Source: Fennellomyces sp. T-0311 (taxonomy: Eukaryota > Mucoromycota > Mucoromycetes > Mucorales > Lichtheimiaceae). Taken from it: a DNA stretch of 64,000 nucleotides. The stretch lies in assembly GCA_025266875.1 (NCBI GenBank), contig JALLLT010000010.1, positions 310,001 to 374,000 of the forward strand. The letters are read 5' to 3'. Shown piece by piece: positions 1 through 11,273 of the stretch. How positions within the stretch are numbered: position 1 is the stretch's first letter; the number at the start of each line of letters is the position of its first letter. The position numbers and the translations under genes were made by a program. Under the pieces are notes generated by a model. That model was not told the origin of the DNA. It made no database searches and worked only from the letters and a program-made list of their open reading frames with translations.

Positions 1-2054
1 CTTTTACTATTATTAAGTTAAAAATTCGCTCGCCTGCGATGTAGTTATTTGAATTCGCTTAATACGCAAGTACGCTACGAACTTCCAAATTACAACTCAT
101 CAATCATTGCTGGCTCCGCGTTGCTGGGCAACTACGGTATGCTATGCGTTTGAATTGCTACTTTGACCGTTAAAGAAAAGTCATCGACGTACGCAGTTCT
201 ACTTTAATATGCTATAGGCGATGATGGTAAGAGTACTGTAGACTGGAGGAGGGAGGGTATCCGGTATTTTTCGTTGTCCTGTGAAAGGTTCAGTTCCGTC
301 AAGTCAACAACCACCGAGCTTTTCAGGCAGTGACGATAGCAGGTTCCGTGTCCTTCATTAAATACGGTAACTATATCCGAATTCTTTGAATACCAGATGT
401 TTATTAGTTGCCATGGCGTGTTGTCCTGTAAATGTGCTATACCAATATTAGATACTAGGGGAGTTCAGTGGACCTCTGTAAGACCATAAACATAAAAACA
501 GTTGGGTTTGATATTTAATTATTGTTTGTTCAAAAGACTCATCTAAGAACCTTTTGGAGTGATTATGTTGGCGTGTATTACATTGCTTTCGTGATTCGGA
601 TGGAAGCGCTCGTTTGTTGACAGAAAAGATACATCTCGTTTATTTTTTAGTGGGATCTGGATCGGCGAGCTTAAAAGTAATTTAGCCGAAAGTAAGTTTT
701 CTGGTGAGTACCCGTGAGAGCAATAGATCATTGACAATACACATGTCAATCAACCTATCAAATCTACCGGGCAATAAATTTAAACTCGCCAGCTTCCCGG
801 TTTCCCGCCATTTGCTCATGACGACGCCATTTCTTCCCAAGGATGGGTGAAAAAAATCACCATATTTTTTTTCTACCGACGGAGTGTTGATCGTAGTATT
901 ATGTAATGTTGAACCCCTTCGCGACTTGTTCCATTCACTCCGTCGTCGTGCGACATTTTTTTTTCTGATAATCAAGCTTTTCGTCGGAACGTTATCTCTC
1001 ATTAAATTGAAAACCAGGATGCTGCATGAATATGATGAATGCCAGCGGTGACGAAAACCATCTTATTTCTGTTGACGGTAGGTGGACTTTTACGGTTGTG
1101 ATTGCTCTTTGTTGAAACACTTGGCGACGACCACTGGGTGGATCGGATCGCCTTTCGGAATTTATTAGTTTGTTTGTTGCGCAAACCTACGTTTTTGTAT
1201 GAGAAAGGTCACAGGAACCATGTGAAACGCTATGGTCTGCCATGACTTGTAATGATTTGAGTGTATCTCATGTTGTTTCATTGATGCAATATGCTCAGAC
1301 AAAGGACTGTGTTTTGAGATGTTTCAGCCTCCGTATCGATTCGCCGCTATAATCATTGGCCACGTTCATTCTTTCGTTGGTGTAGTTTATCTCACACCTG
1401 GAAAATTTGTTTGTCGCCGATAAGTGTACATGTCATCAAGACATCCATAGAAAGTTTTTATGCCCTGGATGGTGTAGTGCTATTCAGAGGTTCAAGAGTA
1501 TTGGTTGGCAAGCGGATAAACCTTCTTTTCCAGAAAAATGCGATCGACCCACGCGGCAAAGGCGGGTGGTGGTACGATGTGCTTCACACGGTCCTGTTGC
1601 GGCCTAATCAGTTGGACTCAGTTTGTTGAAACCAGGCTATTCAGCGCTCGATAGATAAGCGAAGTAGTTTATTCCTCCGGGTTATGGGAAGAAAGAGAGC
1701 AGTGGCTACAGTGCAAAGGTGAGATAGTCAGGCGTTTCTTCTGGCTTATTGCCAAACCCATCGACGCAGCTGCTGCGTAGTAACAACCCTTGCCAGTTGA
1801 ACATTCATGCCTGGTCAACGGGTTAGATAAAAACGCCGCTGGCCAACCATGCCGGGCGGGCCAATGAATGGACTAGTAGAAAGGTTATCTTTGTTCCAAC
1901 GCAACGGGATTGGTTCAGGGATCGGGAGGAGCGTGACTTTAAAAAATCTTATCATTCTTATCAAAGCGATATCAACCGAACCTGTTATTTTTTTTTCTTT
2001 GCATCGTTTTCTACACTTCCCCTTTATTTCTTTTTTTCTGTAAACCGAAATTGG
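1..2054. other. Gene-poor region upstream of the kinase
   Basis: No gene could be supported here. The longest reading frame (complement 682-1002, 106 codons, Arg/Lys/Ser-rich) has no recognisable domain, and nearby frames overlap each other on both strands. The last 200 bases before the kinase are T/C-rich, as expected for a fungal promoter or 5' leader. Confidence 0.5.
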
Positions 2055-3299
2055 ATGCACAAAGATTCAGTCGACGATTATACAGAAAACTTCCATTATC
2101 CATTCGCCCCTCGCAAAGGTCTACACATCGATACCCGTCCCCATGCCAACTATATCCCGTCGACTGTCGATGCAGACGAATACTTTACGAACATGGAGCA
2201 ACCGATGCCTGTGCCTTTACCCAACACTCGGGCGTCCGGGCTGATTACCGCTGACGGTAGCCGGATTACCGCTGACACCGACACCGTGCCTTCGTTGACG
2301 TCTTCGGCAACCACGGCCTCGCCTGATGTGGATGACGACGTACTATCAGGTTCAGCACCTTTGCTGAGGAACAGCAAGCAGAAGCTGGACAGACGATGCC
2401 AATCGCTCGCGACCTCGCCTCACACCCCGTCCTGGGGTCAGGTCAAGTCACCTGCAGCCTCGTTCCTTGCGCGCTTCAACATGCCGGACCATCTGACCAA
2501 AAAAGAAAACGAAGACGAAGAAGTCGACGATTACATGCTCGAGAAAGTCATTGGCTGTGGCGGTTTTGCCACGGTCCGACGTGGCTACTGCATCTCGAAC
2601 GGCCAAAAGGTCGCGATCAAAGTGTACAAAAAGGATCACGACATGAAACGCCTGGAGCGCGAACTGGCGATCTGGAAACGACTGCAGCATGGCCACATTT
2701 TGCCGCTGCATAAAACCATTGAAAGCGACAACACGGTGTATGCCGTATGCGACTACTGTCCCGGCGGGTCACTGCTCGACCTGGTCCGCCGCAAGCAGCG
2801 ATTGACGGAGGAGGAGGCCCGGCCGTTGTTCGTTCAGCTGTGTGAGAGTATTCAGTATCTGCATGACGAGCAACGTGTGTGCCACAAGGACATCAAGCTT
2901 GAGAACGTGCTGCTCGATGAAAACAACCAGATCAAATTGTGCGATTTTGGACTTGCATTGTACGCGGTCACGGGGAGCATGCACGATGACGACGATGAGG
3001 TGGCGGGTGGATCCCTGGCGTACTCCTCGCCCGAGCAAGTGCTGTCGCGAACACCTGTCCGCACAACAATGTCCGACATGTGGAGTCTGGGCGTGCTGCT
3101 GTACACGCTGGTCAACGGCCGGCTGCCGTTCCAGGACAACTACGACCCGCGGCTGCAGCAGAAGATCTTGGGTGGCCAGGTGGATTTGTCAGACGAACTA
3201 TCAGGTGATCTGCGGACGCTGCTCAGCAGTCTCCTCCAAGTGGATCCGGCGAAACGCTACACCATCCAGCAAGTATTGCAATCGGCCTGGTGCTCTTAG
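2055..3299 (+). CDS. Serine/threonine protein kinase, CAMK-like, 414 aa
   Basis: A single-exon gene encodes a cytosolic protein kinase that transfers ATP phosphate to Ser/Thr of unknown substrates. Residues 1-155 are low-complexity and acidic, probably disordered. The kinase domain fills about 160-413. Visible landmarks are a glycine loop (IGCGGFATV), the VAIK lysine near 189, the catalytic loop HKDIKLEN near 277, DFG near 297 and SPEQ in place of the usual APE. The catalytic HRD is HKD, with Lys replacing Arg, so activation-loop control may differ from RD kinases. An acidic DDDDE insert lies between DFG and SPEQ. The ATG at 2055 follows a pyrimidine-rich leader. The fold resembles fungal CAMK/CAMKL kinases, but no specific orthologue was recognised. 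The next gene begins 180 bp downstream on the same strand. Confidence 0.88.
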   Translation: MHKDSVDDYTENFHYPFAPRKGLHIDTRPHANYIPSTVDADEYFTNMEQPMPVPLPNTRASGLITADGSRITADTDTVPSLTSSATTASPDVDDDVLSGSAPLLRNSKQKLDRRCQSLATSPHTPSWGQVKSPAASFLARFNMPDHLTKKENEDEEVDDYMLEKVIGCGGFATVRRGYCISNGQKVAIKVYKKDHDMKRLERELAIWKRLQHGHILPLHKTIESDNTVYAVCDYCPGGSLLDLVRRKQRLTEEEARPLFVQLCESIQYLHDEQRVCHKDIKLENVLLDENNQIKLCDFGLALYAVTGSMHDDDDEVAGGSLAYSSPEQVLSRTPVRTTMSDMWSLGVLLYTLVNGRLPFQDNYDPRLQQKILGGQVDLSDELSGDLRTLLSSLLQVDPAKRYTIQQVLQSAWCS

Positions 3300-3481
3300 T
3301 AAGCTAGCTGACTTAAATTATGTAAATACGTTATTGCTTTTTTGTTGATATTCTCCTCCTGTACATTGCCATTGTAATATTAAAAAACGTGCTGTCTCCA
3401 AACACAGTTGCCTTATTTAAAAGTCAATTCTGAAAGAGGCCTGGGGGGTGACGACCTTTTCCGACCCGCTAACTTTAAGCC

Positions 3482-4149
3482 ATGGCAACAACACTGCGCG
3501 ACCCACCCACCGTCGCCCGTCATCTTGGCCAGTTTATGCAGGTGACTCTGAAAGACGCCGGCGGTGTGCGAACTGGTTATCTCTACACCGTCGATCCGAC
3601 GTCGGGAAACTTGATTCTGTTCAATGCAGATCCGCCTGCTGCACTTGTGATTATGCATCATGCCGTTGAGTCCATTGCTGGTGAGCACTCTCCTTTTTTT
3701 GCAATCCGATCCGTTTATTTTTTTTTCTCAAGCGCCCCACCCCCCGTTTGCCCCTACTACTTTCAATCTCCCTAAAAAAAACTAACTTGTCGCTCTATCT
3801 GATAGTGGACAGCACTCGGCGGCTGAATGTGGAGCTCATGGATGAATGGATCAAGTTTGATCCGGCGCAGTACACGGCGGACGCGGAGTGGTTGGTGCGG
3901 CGACGCGAGACTCTGGTGGCGTATCTGGAAAAGGTAAACCAGAGAGGCGTGGTGAGCGAGGCGTATTGTGATCGCTGATGTGCCTGAATGTATGAGTGCC
4001 GTGTCCCTTTTAGGCATGAATTAGAGGACCCGGTGATCCACGTCTTGGGACGTGCACGTGTCGAGCCACCGTACGTTGCGACGAGCGTCTACAGCGACAG
4101 CGAGGTCATACGCGATCGAGTACGTGAGATGATCATGAATTTATTCTAG
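3482..4149 (+). CDS. GEMIN6: Gemin6-like SMN-complex subunit, 163 aa
   Basis: Three exons (3482-3680, 3806-3962, 4014-4149) give 492 nt ending in TAG. The N-terminal part has the Sm-like pattern of Gemin6: a strand motif YTVDPTSGNLILFN followed by VIMHHAVESI. The C-terminal part has RRRETLVAYLEK, then RVEPPYVATSVYSD, matching the acidic/proline signature of the Gemin6 AD domain. Human Gemin6 is 167 aa, so the length fits. In animals Gemin6 pairs with Gemin7 inside the SMN complex, which loads Sm rings onto spliceosomal snRNAs in the cytoplasm; that role is inferred here. The second intron uses a GTATTG donor and is 51 nt long. It is the only junction found that keeps the frame, so it is the least certain part of the model. 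Confidence 0.75.
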
Positions 4150-4288
4150 TTCTATCTACAAATGATTGGGATGGGGGAGGGAGGGAGGTTGTACAGTGCA
4201 TGCGTGGTATATATGAGGTGAATTGCGTATGGAGTCAATGATAAAAAACGAACGAGCGTGTATCTACGGATGCCGGGTGTGAATAAGA

Positions 4289-4738
4289 TCATGCCATGTT
4301 GTGCAGCATCACCAGAAGGTTGGCGGCGTCCTCGTCGTCGGACGACAAGGATGTGGCGGTGGACGAGGGGGACGATATCACTACGGAATGGCGCTTTCGC
4401 GGCGGCGTATTGCGCTTGGCCGATAGCGGGCTCTGGATGAAGGTGGTGGAGGGCGTAGTGTAGTTGCATGCGCGGCGAGACGAGGGTGGTGGTGCGGCGA
4501 CGGGAGACGTGGGGTAGTATCGGTGGTTCTGCTTGATGAGCATCGGGCGCTTGTGCTTTTTGACCCGCAGTAAACTGGATTCGAGAGTGTACAGATCGTA
4601 TTTCTCGTATCCGTGCTTTCGTTTGAAATCCGCGAGGGCGAGCCGCACTTTGAGCCGGCGGAGCATCTGAGCCATCATCAATCGTGGGTCAGCAAGCGCG
4701 CGTCGGGAGCTTCGCGCAGGGAGGCTTACCTCGGCCAT
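4289..4738 (-). CDS. Small Whi5/Nrm1-like G1/S repressor candidate, 128 aa
   Basis: Two exons are read on the minus strand. A 3-codon first exon (4730-4738, MAE) is joined by a 63-nt intron with a GTAAGC donor, a GCTGAC branch-like site and a CTCAG acceptor to 4289-4666. The first 35 residues contain LRRLKVRLALADFKRKHGYE followed by YDLYTLES. This resembles the short GTB-type motif of fungal Whi5/Nrm1/Opi1-like repressors, which bind the SBF/MBF cell-cycle transcription factors. The rest is basic and Ser/Pro-rich, with SP/TP sites (SP at QSPLS, ISSPS) suitable for CDK phosphorylation. It ends in an acidic-hydrophobic tail (DDEDAANLLVMLHNM). The family call rests on one short motif. The gene is divergent from the GATA factor and shares about 440 bp of promoter with it. 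A longer frame reading upstream to 4957 is open only because the intron has no stop. Confidence 0.5.
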   Translation of the reverse strand: MAEVSLPARSSRRALADPRLMMAQMLRRLKVRLALADFKRKHGYEKYDLYTLESSLLRVKKHKRPMLIKQNHRYYPTSPVAAPPPSSRRACNYTTPSTTFIQSPLSAKRNTPPRKRHSVVISSPSSTATSLSSDDEDAANLLVMLHNMA

Positions 4739-5179
4739 GTTGTTGTGCTGCGACATGAATAATAACAGGGAAAAGGAAAAGTGGAAAAAAAGAAACGTAA
4801 ATGCGGCCGTTTTATATCGGGTAGCGCTTCGGGCCGTGTTTTTTTTCTCGTTGTCTCTGGCTCTTTCCTTCGCCCGTGTGCTTGGCCTCATTGGCCCACC
4901 CCGACCCGCCTCCCCCCCCCTTTTACAACCGCATGACCGAGTTGTCCTTTCTGACAAAGACCAATTAGATTGGCTCTTACACCACTCTTACGCTGAGCTT
5001 CGCAGCAACTGTCCGTGCCATCCCCCCCTTGTGGGAGCACAAGAGCACGTGCTTCAGTTCAATGACGAACCGACCTCCATTAAAGGGAAAACAATAATAT
5101 TAGCAACGCGCCACATAAAAATAACTCTGGCGCAGCAAAACCAGTGACGTTTTTTTTTTATTCTCTCTCCCGTCGTACA
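4739..5179. promoter_or_regulatory. Shared promoter region between divergent genes
   Basis: These 441 bases separate the starts of the Whi5-like gene (-) and the GATA factor (+), so they must contain both promoters. The sequence is C/T-rich in runs (for example 4905-4925) with an AT-rich stretch near 5090-5125. No clear TATA box or GATA-factor binding cluster was recognised. Confidence 0.5.
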
Positions 5180-5893
5180 ATGCAAGACGACCCTGGTCGC
5201 CATCTGTCAGCAACCCAATGCGCCAACTGCGGCACCACTTCGACCCCATTGTGGCGACGCGCTCCCAACGGCAACACCATCTGCAATGCCTGTGGTCTGT
5301 TTCTAAAGGCCCGCAACACCCCCAGGCCCGTCTTGTTCCAGAACGCCAAAGACACCGGTACCGGTTCGTGTCCTGGCGACGGCCACTGCAACGGCACCGG
5401 CGGCTCGGCTTCGTGCGCTGGCTGCCCGGCCTACAACCAGCACCAGGGCAAACCTGTCCTTTGCTTCAACTGCCAAACAACCACCACCCCGCTTTGGCGC
5501 CGCGACCCGGCCGGGAACACCATCTGCAACGCTTGTGGTCTGGTAGGTAAGTTTGATCCGCAACGCACGGAAAAAAAAGGAAAAAAGCTAATTATATACA
5601 AGTACTACAAGCTGCATAATATGCATCGTCCAATCAGTATGAAACGCAACACCATCAAGCGGAGAAAGCGCGCTGCGCCGCCCGCTACAAACGACTCTGC
5701 GGATGACGAAAGCCCCACCGAGCTCGACACGGATGATCTGAACCGACGGGTCGCCGAGCTGGACGATGTCCTTGCTCGGTTGCAGCGCCTTCGCCAAGAG
5801 GCCCTGCCGCGTGACAAACTCATGGCTTTGGTCGATATGACCGACTCATTACGCGATATCGTTGCCAAGGCCGAGCTGTCGTTGCTAACCTAG
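5180..5893 (+). CDS. SreA/Urbs1/Fep1-type GATA iron-responsive repressor
   Basis: The protein has two GATA zinc fingers of the Cys-X2-Cys-X17-Cys-X2-Cys type (CANCGTTSTPLWRR... and CFNCQTTTTPLWRR...). A central cysteine-rich segment lies between them with the spacing Cys-X5-Cys-X8-Cys-X2-Cys (CPGDGHC...CAGC). That arrangement is diagnostic of fungal siderophore/iron-uptake repressors such as SreA, Urbs1 and Fep1, which sense iron through the central cysteines and repress iron-acquisition genes in the nucleus. A 60-nt intron (5543-5602) interrupts the second finger; splicing gives ACGL-YYKLHN, the expected finger tail, and 217 aa. Because the intron is a multiple of three with no stop, the unspliced frame is also open. 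The C-terminus (about 160-215) is rich in heptad leucines (LNRRVAELDDVLARLQRLR) and probably forms a coiled coil for dimerisation. The ATG at 5180 gives no extra N-terminal residues beyond the first finger. Confidence 0.88.
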   Translation: MQDDPGRHLSATQCANCGTTSTPLWRRAPNGNTICNACGLFLKARNTPRPVLFQNAKDTGTGSCPGDGHCNGTGGSASCAGCPAYNQHQGKPVLCFNCQTTTTPLWRRDPAGNTICNACGLVGKFDPQRTEKKGKKLIIYKYYKLHNMHRPISMKRNTIKRRKRAAPPATNDSADDESPTELDTDDLNRRVAELDDVLARLQRLRQEALPRDKLMALVDMTDSLRDIVAKAELSLLT

Positions 5894-6197
5894 GCCTGCT
5901 TTTGCTCCATTGTCTTCTCCATGTATCATACCACCACCCCTTAGTCTCTTCCCCCCATCTCTTCTGTACACACCGCATCCAAAATTATTGAACAGTAGCA
6001 TTATGTTAATAAGGGTAATAGATTGTTTATTGGGTACATAATAGTGGTGAGTGTGTGTGAGTGTGTGTGAGCGTGTGTGTATGTGTGTGGGAGCGTGTGT
6101 ATCAAGGGGACGGGCCAGGGGAAACAAGTACAAGAAGCACAGTATACGGGAGGCGGTGGAGGGGTGTGCGAGAAGGGGAAAGGGCGGCTTTTTCTTT
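5894..6197. other. Convergent 3' intergenic region with GT microsatellite
   Basis: This is the shared downstream region of the GATA factor (+) and importin-alpha (-). It contains an interrupted (GT)n tract, about 6047-6102, with GAGC and GTAT interruptions. No gene is visible. Confidence 0.6.
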
Positions 6198-8083
6198 TCA
6201 CTGGGATGGCGGTGGTAATGATGATGATGGCTGTTGGTCTTGAGGGGCGCCAAAGTTAAACCCACCCTGAGGCGCTTGCATCGACTGGAACGCGAACTGA
6301 TTGCCGTCCATCTCCGGAACCATCGCTGCTCCGGCTTCGTCCTCCTCGTCGTCGTCGCTAAAGAATTTGTCAATAATGTTGAACGCCTTCTTGTAGATAT
6401 CGTCATTGTCGTGCGACTGCAGTGCATGGATGTGGTCCACGCCGCCGTTCTCCTCAATCAGCAGCGCATACGGGTTCAGGCCATCCACCGAATGCACGCG
6501 TTCAAATTCGCCCGCGCGCAGAATGTTTTCCAACCCATCGAGAGCAACCAAGGTGATCTTGTTGTCGAACGAGGTGACGATATCGCACAAAGGCTTGATG
6601 CAGCCCACGGACACCAAGTACTTGATTTGGCTTAATTCTTGAAGACCCCCTGATGTCGCGTTGCAGATGGCCCAGCAAGCCTCTTTGCGCGTCTTATTGT
6701 CTCCGTGCGCAAGGATCTGCACCAGGCTCGGAATCAGCCCCCCATCGATGACCTCTTGGATCTGAGCTGTGTTGCCCGCCGTGATGTTGGAGATTGTCCA
6801 GCATGTTTCCTTGCGAATAGCTTCTTTGGGGCTACCCAGGAGATGCTGCAGCGCCGGTACTACCCCGCAGTTGATGATGGCCTGCGTCTGCGTGTCGTCA
6901 CCCGTGACAATATTGCCCACTGACCGCAGTGCAGGTGTTTGTACAGATGTCGAGGGGTGGCCCAGCAGTTCAACCAGTCGTCCGCACACACCCGACTCTA
7001 CCACAGCCTGGATCCGGTGATTCGGTCCATCGGACAAGTACGAAATTGCCCAACACGTGTCGATAAGTACTTCCTCGTCCGTGGTGAAGATCAGTCTCGA
7101 CAAAATGCCCAGTGCCGGTGCAATCTATATCCTTGGTTACCCAGCCATTTCTTCTTTTTTACCAAAAGAAATTCATCGAGCTTACCAGGCGCCAGTCAGG
7201 CTGAGGGTTCTTGCCACGACAAAAGTTGGATAGCGTCCATGTCGCGTTGCGCAGCATCGAGATTTTGTTTTCTTCCTGGAATATACGCATCAGCGCTGGC
7301 AGCGCGCCTTGTTCAAGCACAAAATCACGGCAACGAGGACTATCACCCGCAATATTGCCCAGCGCCCAAACAGCCTAGTGTATCTCCTTTAGCTGTGCCG
7401 AACGCCACTCCATGTTTCCGCCTACCTGTTCTCTCACATCCTGCACGGAGCTCTGCAGCAGCTCAATAAAGAAAGTCACCGCACCGGCCTGAATGACGAT
7501 CTGGGTCTGTTGCGAAGAACCCGAAGCAATGTTGGTCAACGCCCAGGCCGCCTCAAACTAAAGTACAAAGTCAATACACATGCAACTGATCTCCCCAAAA
7601 CTCCTTATTTTCTACCTGCAAAACCGTGTGTTCGGACCGCAGAAACTCAACAAACCGAGGCACCACCCCACACGCAATCACTTGTTCAATCGGTGGATTC
7701 TTCTCTCGAGACAAAAGCTTTCGGAATTGCTGCGTTGCTTCCAACTGCTGTTCCACGTTGTTTGAGTACACATGCTGCACCAATCCTGGCAAGATCACTT
7801 GAAGCTGTAGATATGAACATTAGGAAAAGACAACCTGGATACTGTTTCTTAGCAACACTATAATACTTACTGTGTCATCCGTTTCCACAATATCGACATC
7901 ATCGTCAGAATCTGCTTCTAGATTCTCCACTTTCAAGTTGCGTCGTTTGGCAAGATTCTCTTCCTTCTTTTGCTTGCGAATCTCTACTTGAGCAGTTTCG
8001 CGACGACGACGCACCTCCTCTGGTTTGAACTGGTTGCGCGCTTTAAAAGCATTGCGCCTTCCTTCTGAAGTAGTAGGTTCCAT
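6198..8083 (-). CDS. SRP1: Importin subunit alpha (karyopherin alpha), 549 aa
   Basis: Five exons (7871-8083, 7616-7804, 7426-7557, 7186-7374, 6198-7124) are each multiples of three with phase-0 introns. The N-terminal 70 residues form the importin-beta-binding domain, rich in basic residues ([20 protein letters not shown]) and followed by an acidic linker. About ten armadillo repeats follow, with recognisable [34 protein letters not shown] and [12 protein letters not shown] segments. Their Trp/Asn ladder binds nuclear localisation signals. The acidic DDDEEDEAG tract and Gln/Pro/Ser-rich tail at the C-terminus are usual for fungal Srp1. The protein carries NLS cargo to importin-beta for nuclear import. 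The length matches the family (about 530-550 aa) and nothing is broken. Confidence 0.95.
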
Positions 8084-11000
8084 GGAGAGAAAAGCAGCTT
8101 GAAAGGAAAGGACAGGTCTCGTTCCAAAAAAAAAGTGCTGTGCAGTCGGTATATGGAAACTCCGATGCTGTGCTTGCCTGCTCATTGAAAACTAACTTGA
8201 CGACCATACCAATCGTGCGACCCAGCAACAGTTATCAGACTAGTCTCAGCATTATACGATATTGATTCGTACACTTCTATCGATACCGTATGTCTTTAGT
8301 AGGCTGTGCAAACAGCAACTTTGATCTGCATGAAAAAAGGCGGACAATGGATTGCCATATACAGGGTTTGTTACCTGGTGCTGTGAGCAAAGCATATCCG
8401 ATTTCGCAATATTAACCTAAAAGTTAATGAATTACCTTAAAACGTCTAGTGCTCGGACGCAAAACAAGGCACCTCGTATTCAAAATTTGGCACAGTGCGC
8501 AAGAGTGAAAAAAAGAATAGCCAGGGCCAACAGCTAAATTTATTGTACGATTTACATGTATCCGTAACCATCAGTTATACTACTTTTCATCGAGTAGCCA
8601 AGAAGTTTCAAACGCGTACGGATAGAATACATGCAACAACTATCCCTCGACTGCACTATAATGGAGTGTATTGGTGCGGAGTTGGTGCTTATCGAACTGC
8701 TAACCAAGAAGAAACCTCTGTGAAAGGAAAGACGTCGATACTGATGCAATGCAATGCCTTGATCTTGATAACGATATCCAATGCTTCGCTTACTGTCGGT
8801 ATTTGTTGATAACAAAACATTTCTGCGAGGTTGATCGATGTGCCAATCTTAACACCAAGGCACTCCCCGGGTTGTCGCTCCACAGACAAATCCTGTGTCC
8901 CAACGCAGAATCACGAATTACACTGTTCCGATGAAATACATGGTCGACCAAAATGGTGAAGGATAATCCTTTGTTACAGAGATAGACTTGGATGGCTTTA
9001 AGGATAAGTCCCTCGTTCCCATGTGTGTTCGCTGCACCGTCGATACGTGTTGCGTAAAAAGTCCCGTGACACCAGCATGTATGTGGCAGATGAATAGTTG
9101 AAAGTTGCAAGTAGTAGTCCTGAATGGCATGAACATGTCTATCTCGTTAGCACTTTCAGCTAGTAGATTGACATCTTGCTTTTCACACCACCGTCGTAAA
9201 TGTCGCCTAAAAACCTGAGAACACCTTCATTATTAAACTTTGGACTACTTTGCGGGGTATTGTCGAATTCAGTCGGTTCACATCACGTTCTGAAACCTCT
9301 CGTCTCACCCAATGGACTGATCTCATGCTCACCTGCTGGTTTTTGTACATAAACTTCTCTCCTAATCGATCGACTGTCTCACCCATACCTGCATTGTACT
9401 GTTTAATGCCCGATGCGTCACCAGTACTGATTGACGTGTGTGCTTTGGTCTTTCTAGCCTTCGTGCTCGACACAGATGCGTTGACCTTTCCCGCCTTCTT
9501 GCTCGAGGTCCTTGGCGTTTGAGAAGGGAGTCAATGGTGCATGTGAGCGCGTGATGCACACACGGGCTCAAAAATTTTTCCGTAACTGAAGAGCTCCTGA
9601 AATTGCTGCAACATACGGTCTATAAGGCGATCACCGTATATTGCAAATAGAGAGAGGTTGTGAGCTGCAATTTTACAGGCACTCACTGTGAGTTCCCAGT
9701 AGTCGGATCACGACAGTATTTGATTTTACTCCATGGTATAAGAAATGTGCTGCTGTATACGTAACAGAGAGATGAAAAAGCGCGTTGGCCACAGTTACGT
9801 ATGTGACGGAATTACACGACTTTAACAGGCCATACCTTTTTCTGTCTTTCACACAGGTAGTTGTCTTTTTATTCGGCGTACTTTCTTCAGTAAAAAGCAA
9901 ATATAAATGTTATCATCACTATCGACCATCTTCATTCCTCTGATTAAAGGATAATATTTCAAGTTTGTACGTATTCGTTTTATTTTAAAACTATGTATAG
10001 TAGTGCTGTCGCTAGTTTTCATCACCCCTGTATAGTAATTTCTTTGGAATCCAGATAGAAAGATGTCAAAAACGGTTACTTGAATGGGCTACCGGCTGCA
10101 TATCACTGCGAAAGATATTTGATATTATATAGCTGCCCAATGAACTTATTTTATATTGCCACGTAAGGAAAAAGTGGGTGTTACTTTAACCACCAGCGAT
10201 TGCCAGGCGAAAATGGCACTACATGATGGACTCCCCATTTTTACTCTGAGAAAACGGCGGGAACTTTGACTTGAACCCATCAAACGATCTTTTTTTACAA
10301 TTTTACATCGCTTGCATCATAAAAAATGTGGCTGTAAATTGCGGCGTTATTTGTTTATGTATTCCGTGGCGTGGCGTGCGTCATGCCTGCCATTCGATTA
10401 TACAAAACGCATATCACTAAACCATAGCTCGATAACAGCTTTTATTATAAAAGTATACTATCCTGCACGCATGTGTAGTAAAATAGAGTAATTCATATTC
10501 AAAAAGATACATAGTTAGTGAGTAGCATGTTGAGCTGGTAATTAATTAAAAACCTTAACGTAAAGTATCATTCCATCATACCTTAGCCCTGGGGTCAATA
10601 TGCTGCTTTCAAAAAAAAAGGCGTCTCTATCGTTTGATGAGGACTGCAGCTAGACATGGATCGACTATGCAGAGAACTATTTCCAAAAGTATGTCCGAAG
10701 GAATCATATCTTGCTGTATCATGTCGGTCAACGGCAAAATGATGATCACTGTGGTGAGGGGAGTCTAAAATAGTACGCAGCCAATGCACACATGTGAATT
10801 CTTTCTGCAACGTACTTTTGTAGCTACAAGGGAGCTGATGGTTGCCGTTATACGTATTTTCTGAAAGAAGGGAGCTTTAGAAGAGAAAGGGATGATCACG
10901 TGCATAGCATGGTAGCGCATTTCCCATCTTAATGACAGATAGCATTCACATAGCAGGAGTAATTAGAAATTACTCATTTTTACTTGTCGTCAAGTATGTA

Positions 11001-11273
11001 ATATGATTGAAATCCGGTTCGTTATTACGAAGAAAGTCACTTTTATAGAAGTATGGGTACAAGTATATAAAGTAGATTACAATAACAATTCTTACTACTT
11101 CTTTAATAACCGAGGTGTAAAACAATAGTTTAGGTTGCACAATTAATAAAGAAAAAACTGTGCAAATCCAACAAATAAACTGATTAGTTCGGAAATAAGT
11201 AATGACAGGTGTATAAATAGGACAAAAAGAACAAAGATTGCAAAAAAGTGAAGAGGATTACTTGTATTCATCA
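8084..11273. other. 3.2-kb gene-poor region with possible coding relics
   Basis: No intact gene was found. On the minus strand, about 8700-9500, several adjoining short frames look like eroded coding sequence: a segment with IKALHCISIDVFPFTEVSSW near 8700-8760 and VRREVSERDVNRLNSTIPRK near 9250-9310. Frameshifts and stops separate them, and no family was recognised. From 9600 to 11200 the sequence is AT-rich with no coding signal. Confidence 0.4.

Noticed and set aside
682..1184. Two adjoining minus-strand frames at the left edge
   Set aside because: No domain, no clear splice structure, and overlapping frames on the other strand.
4667..4957. Long minus-strand frame extending the Whi5-like protein to 222 codons
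   Set aside because: A canonical intron (4667-4729) and a short first exon give a better model; the added N-terminus is low-complexity and covers the promoter.
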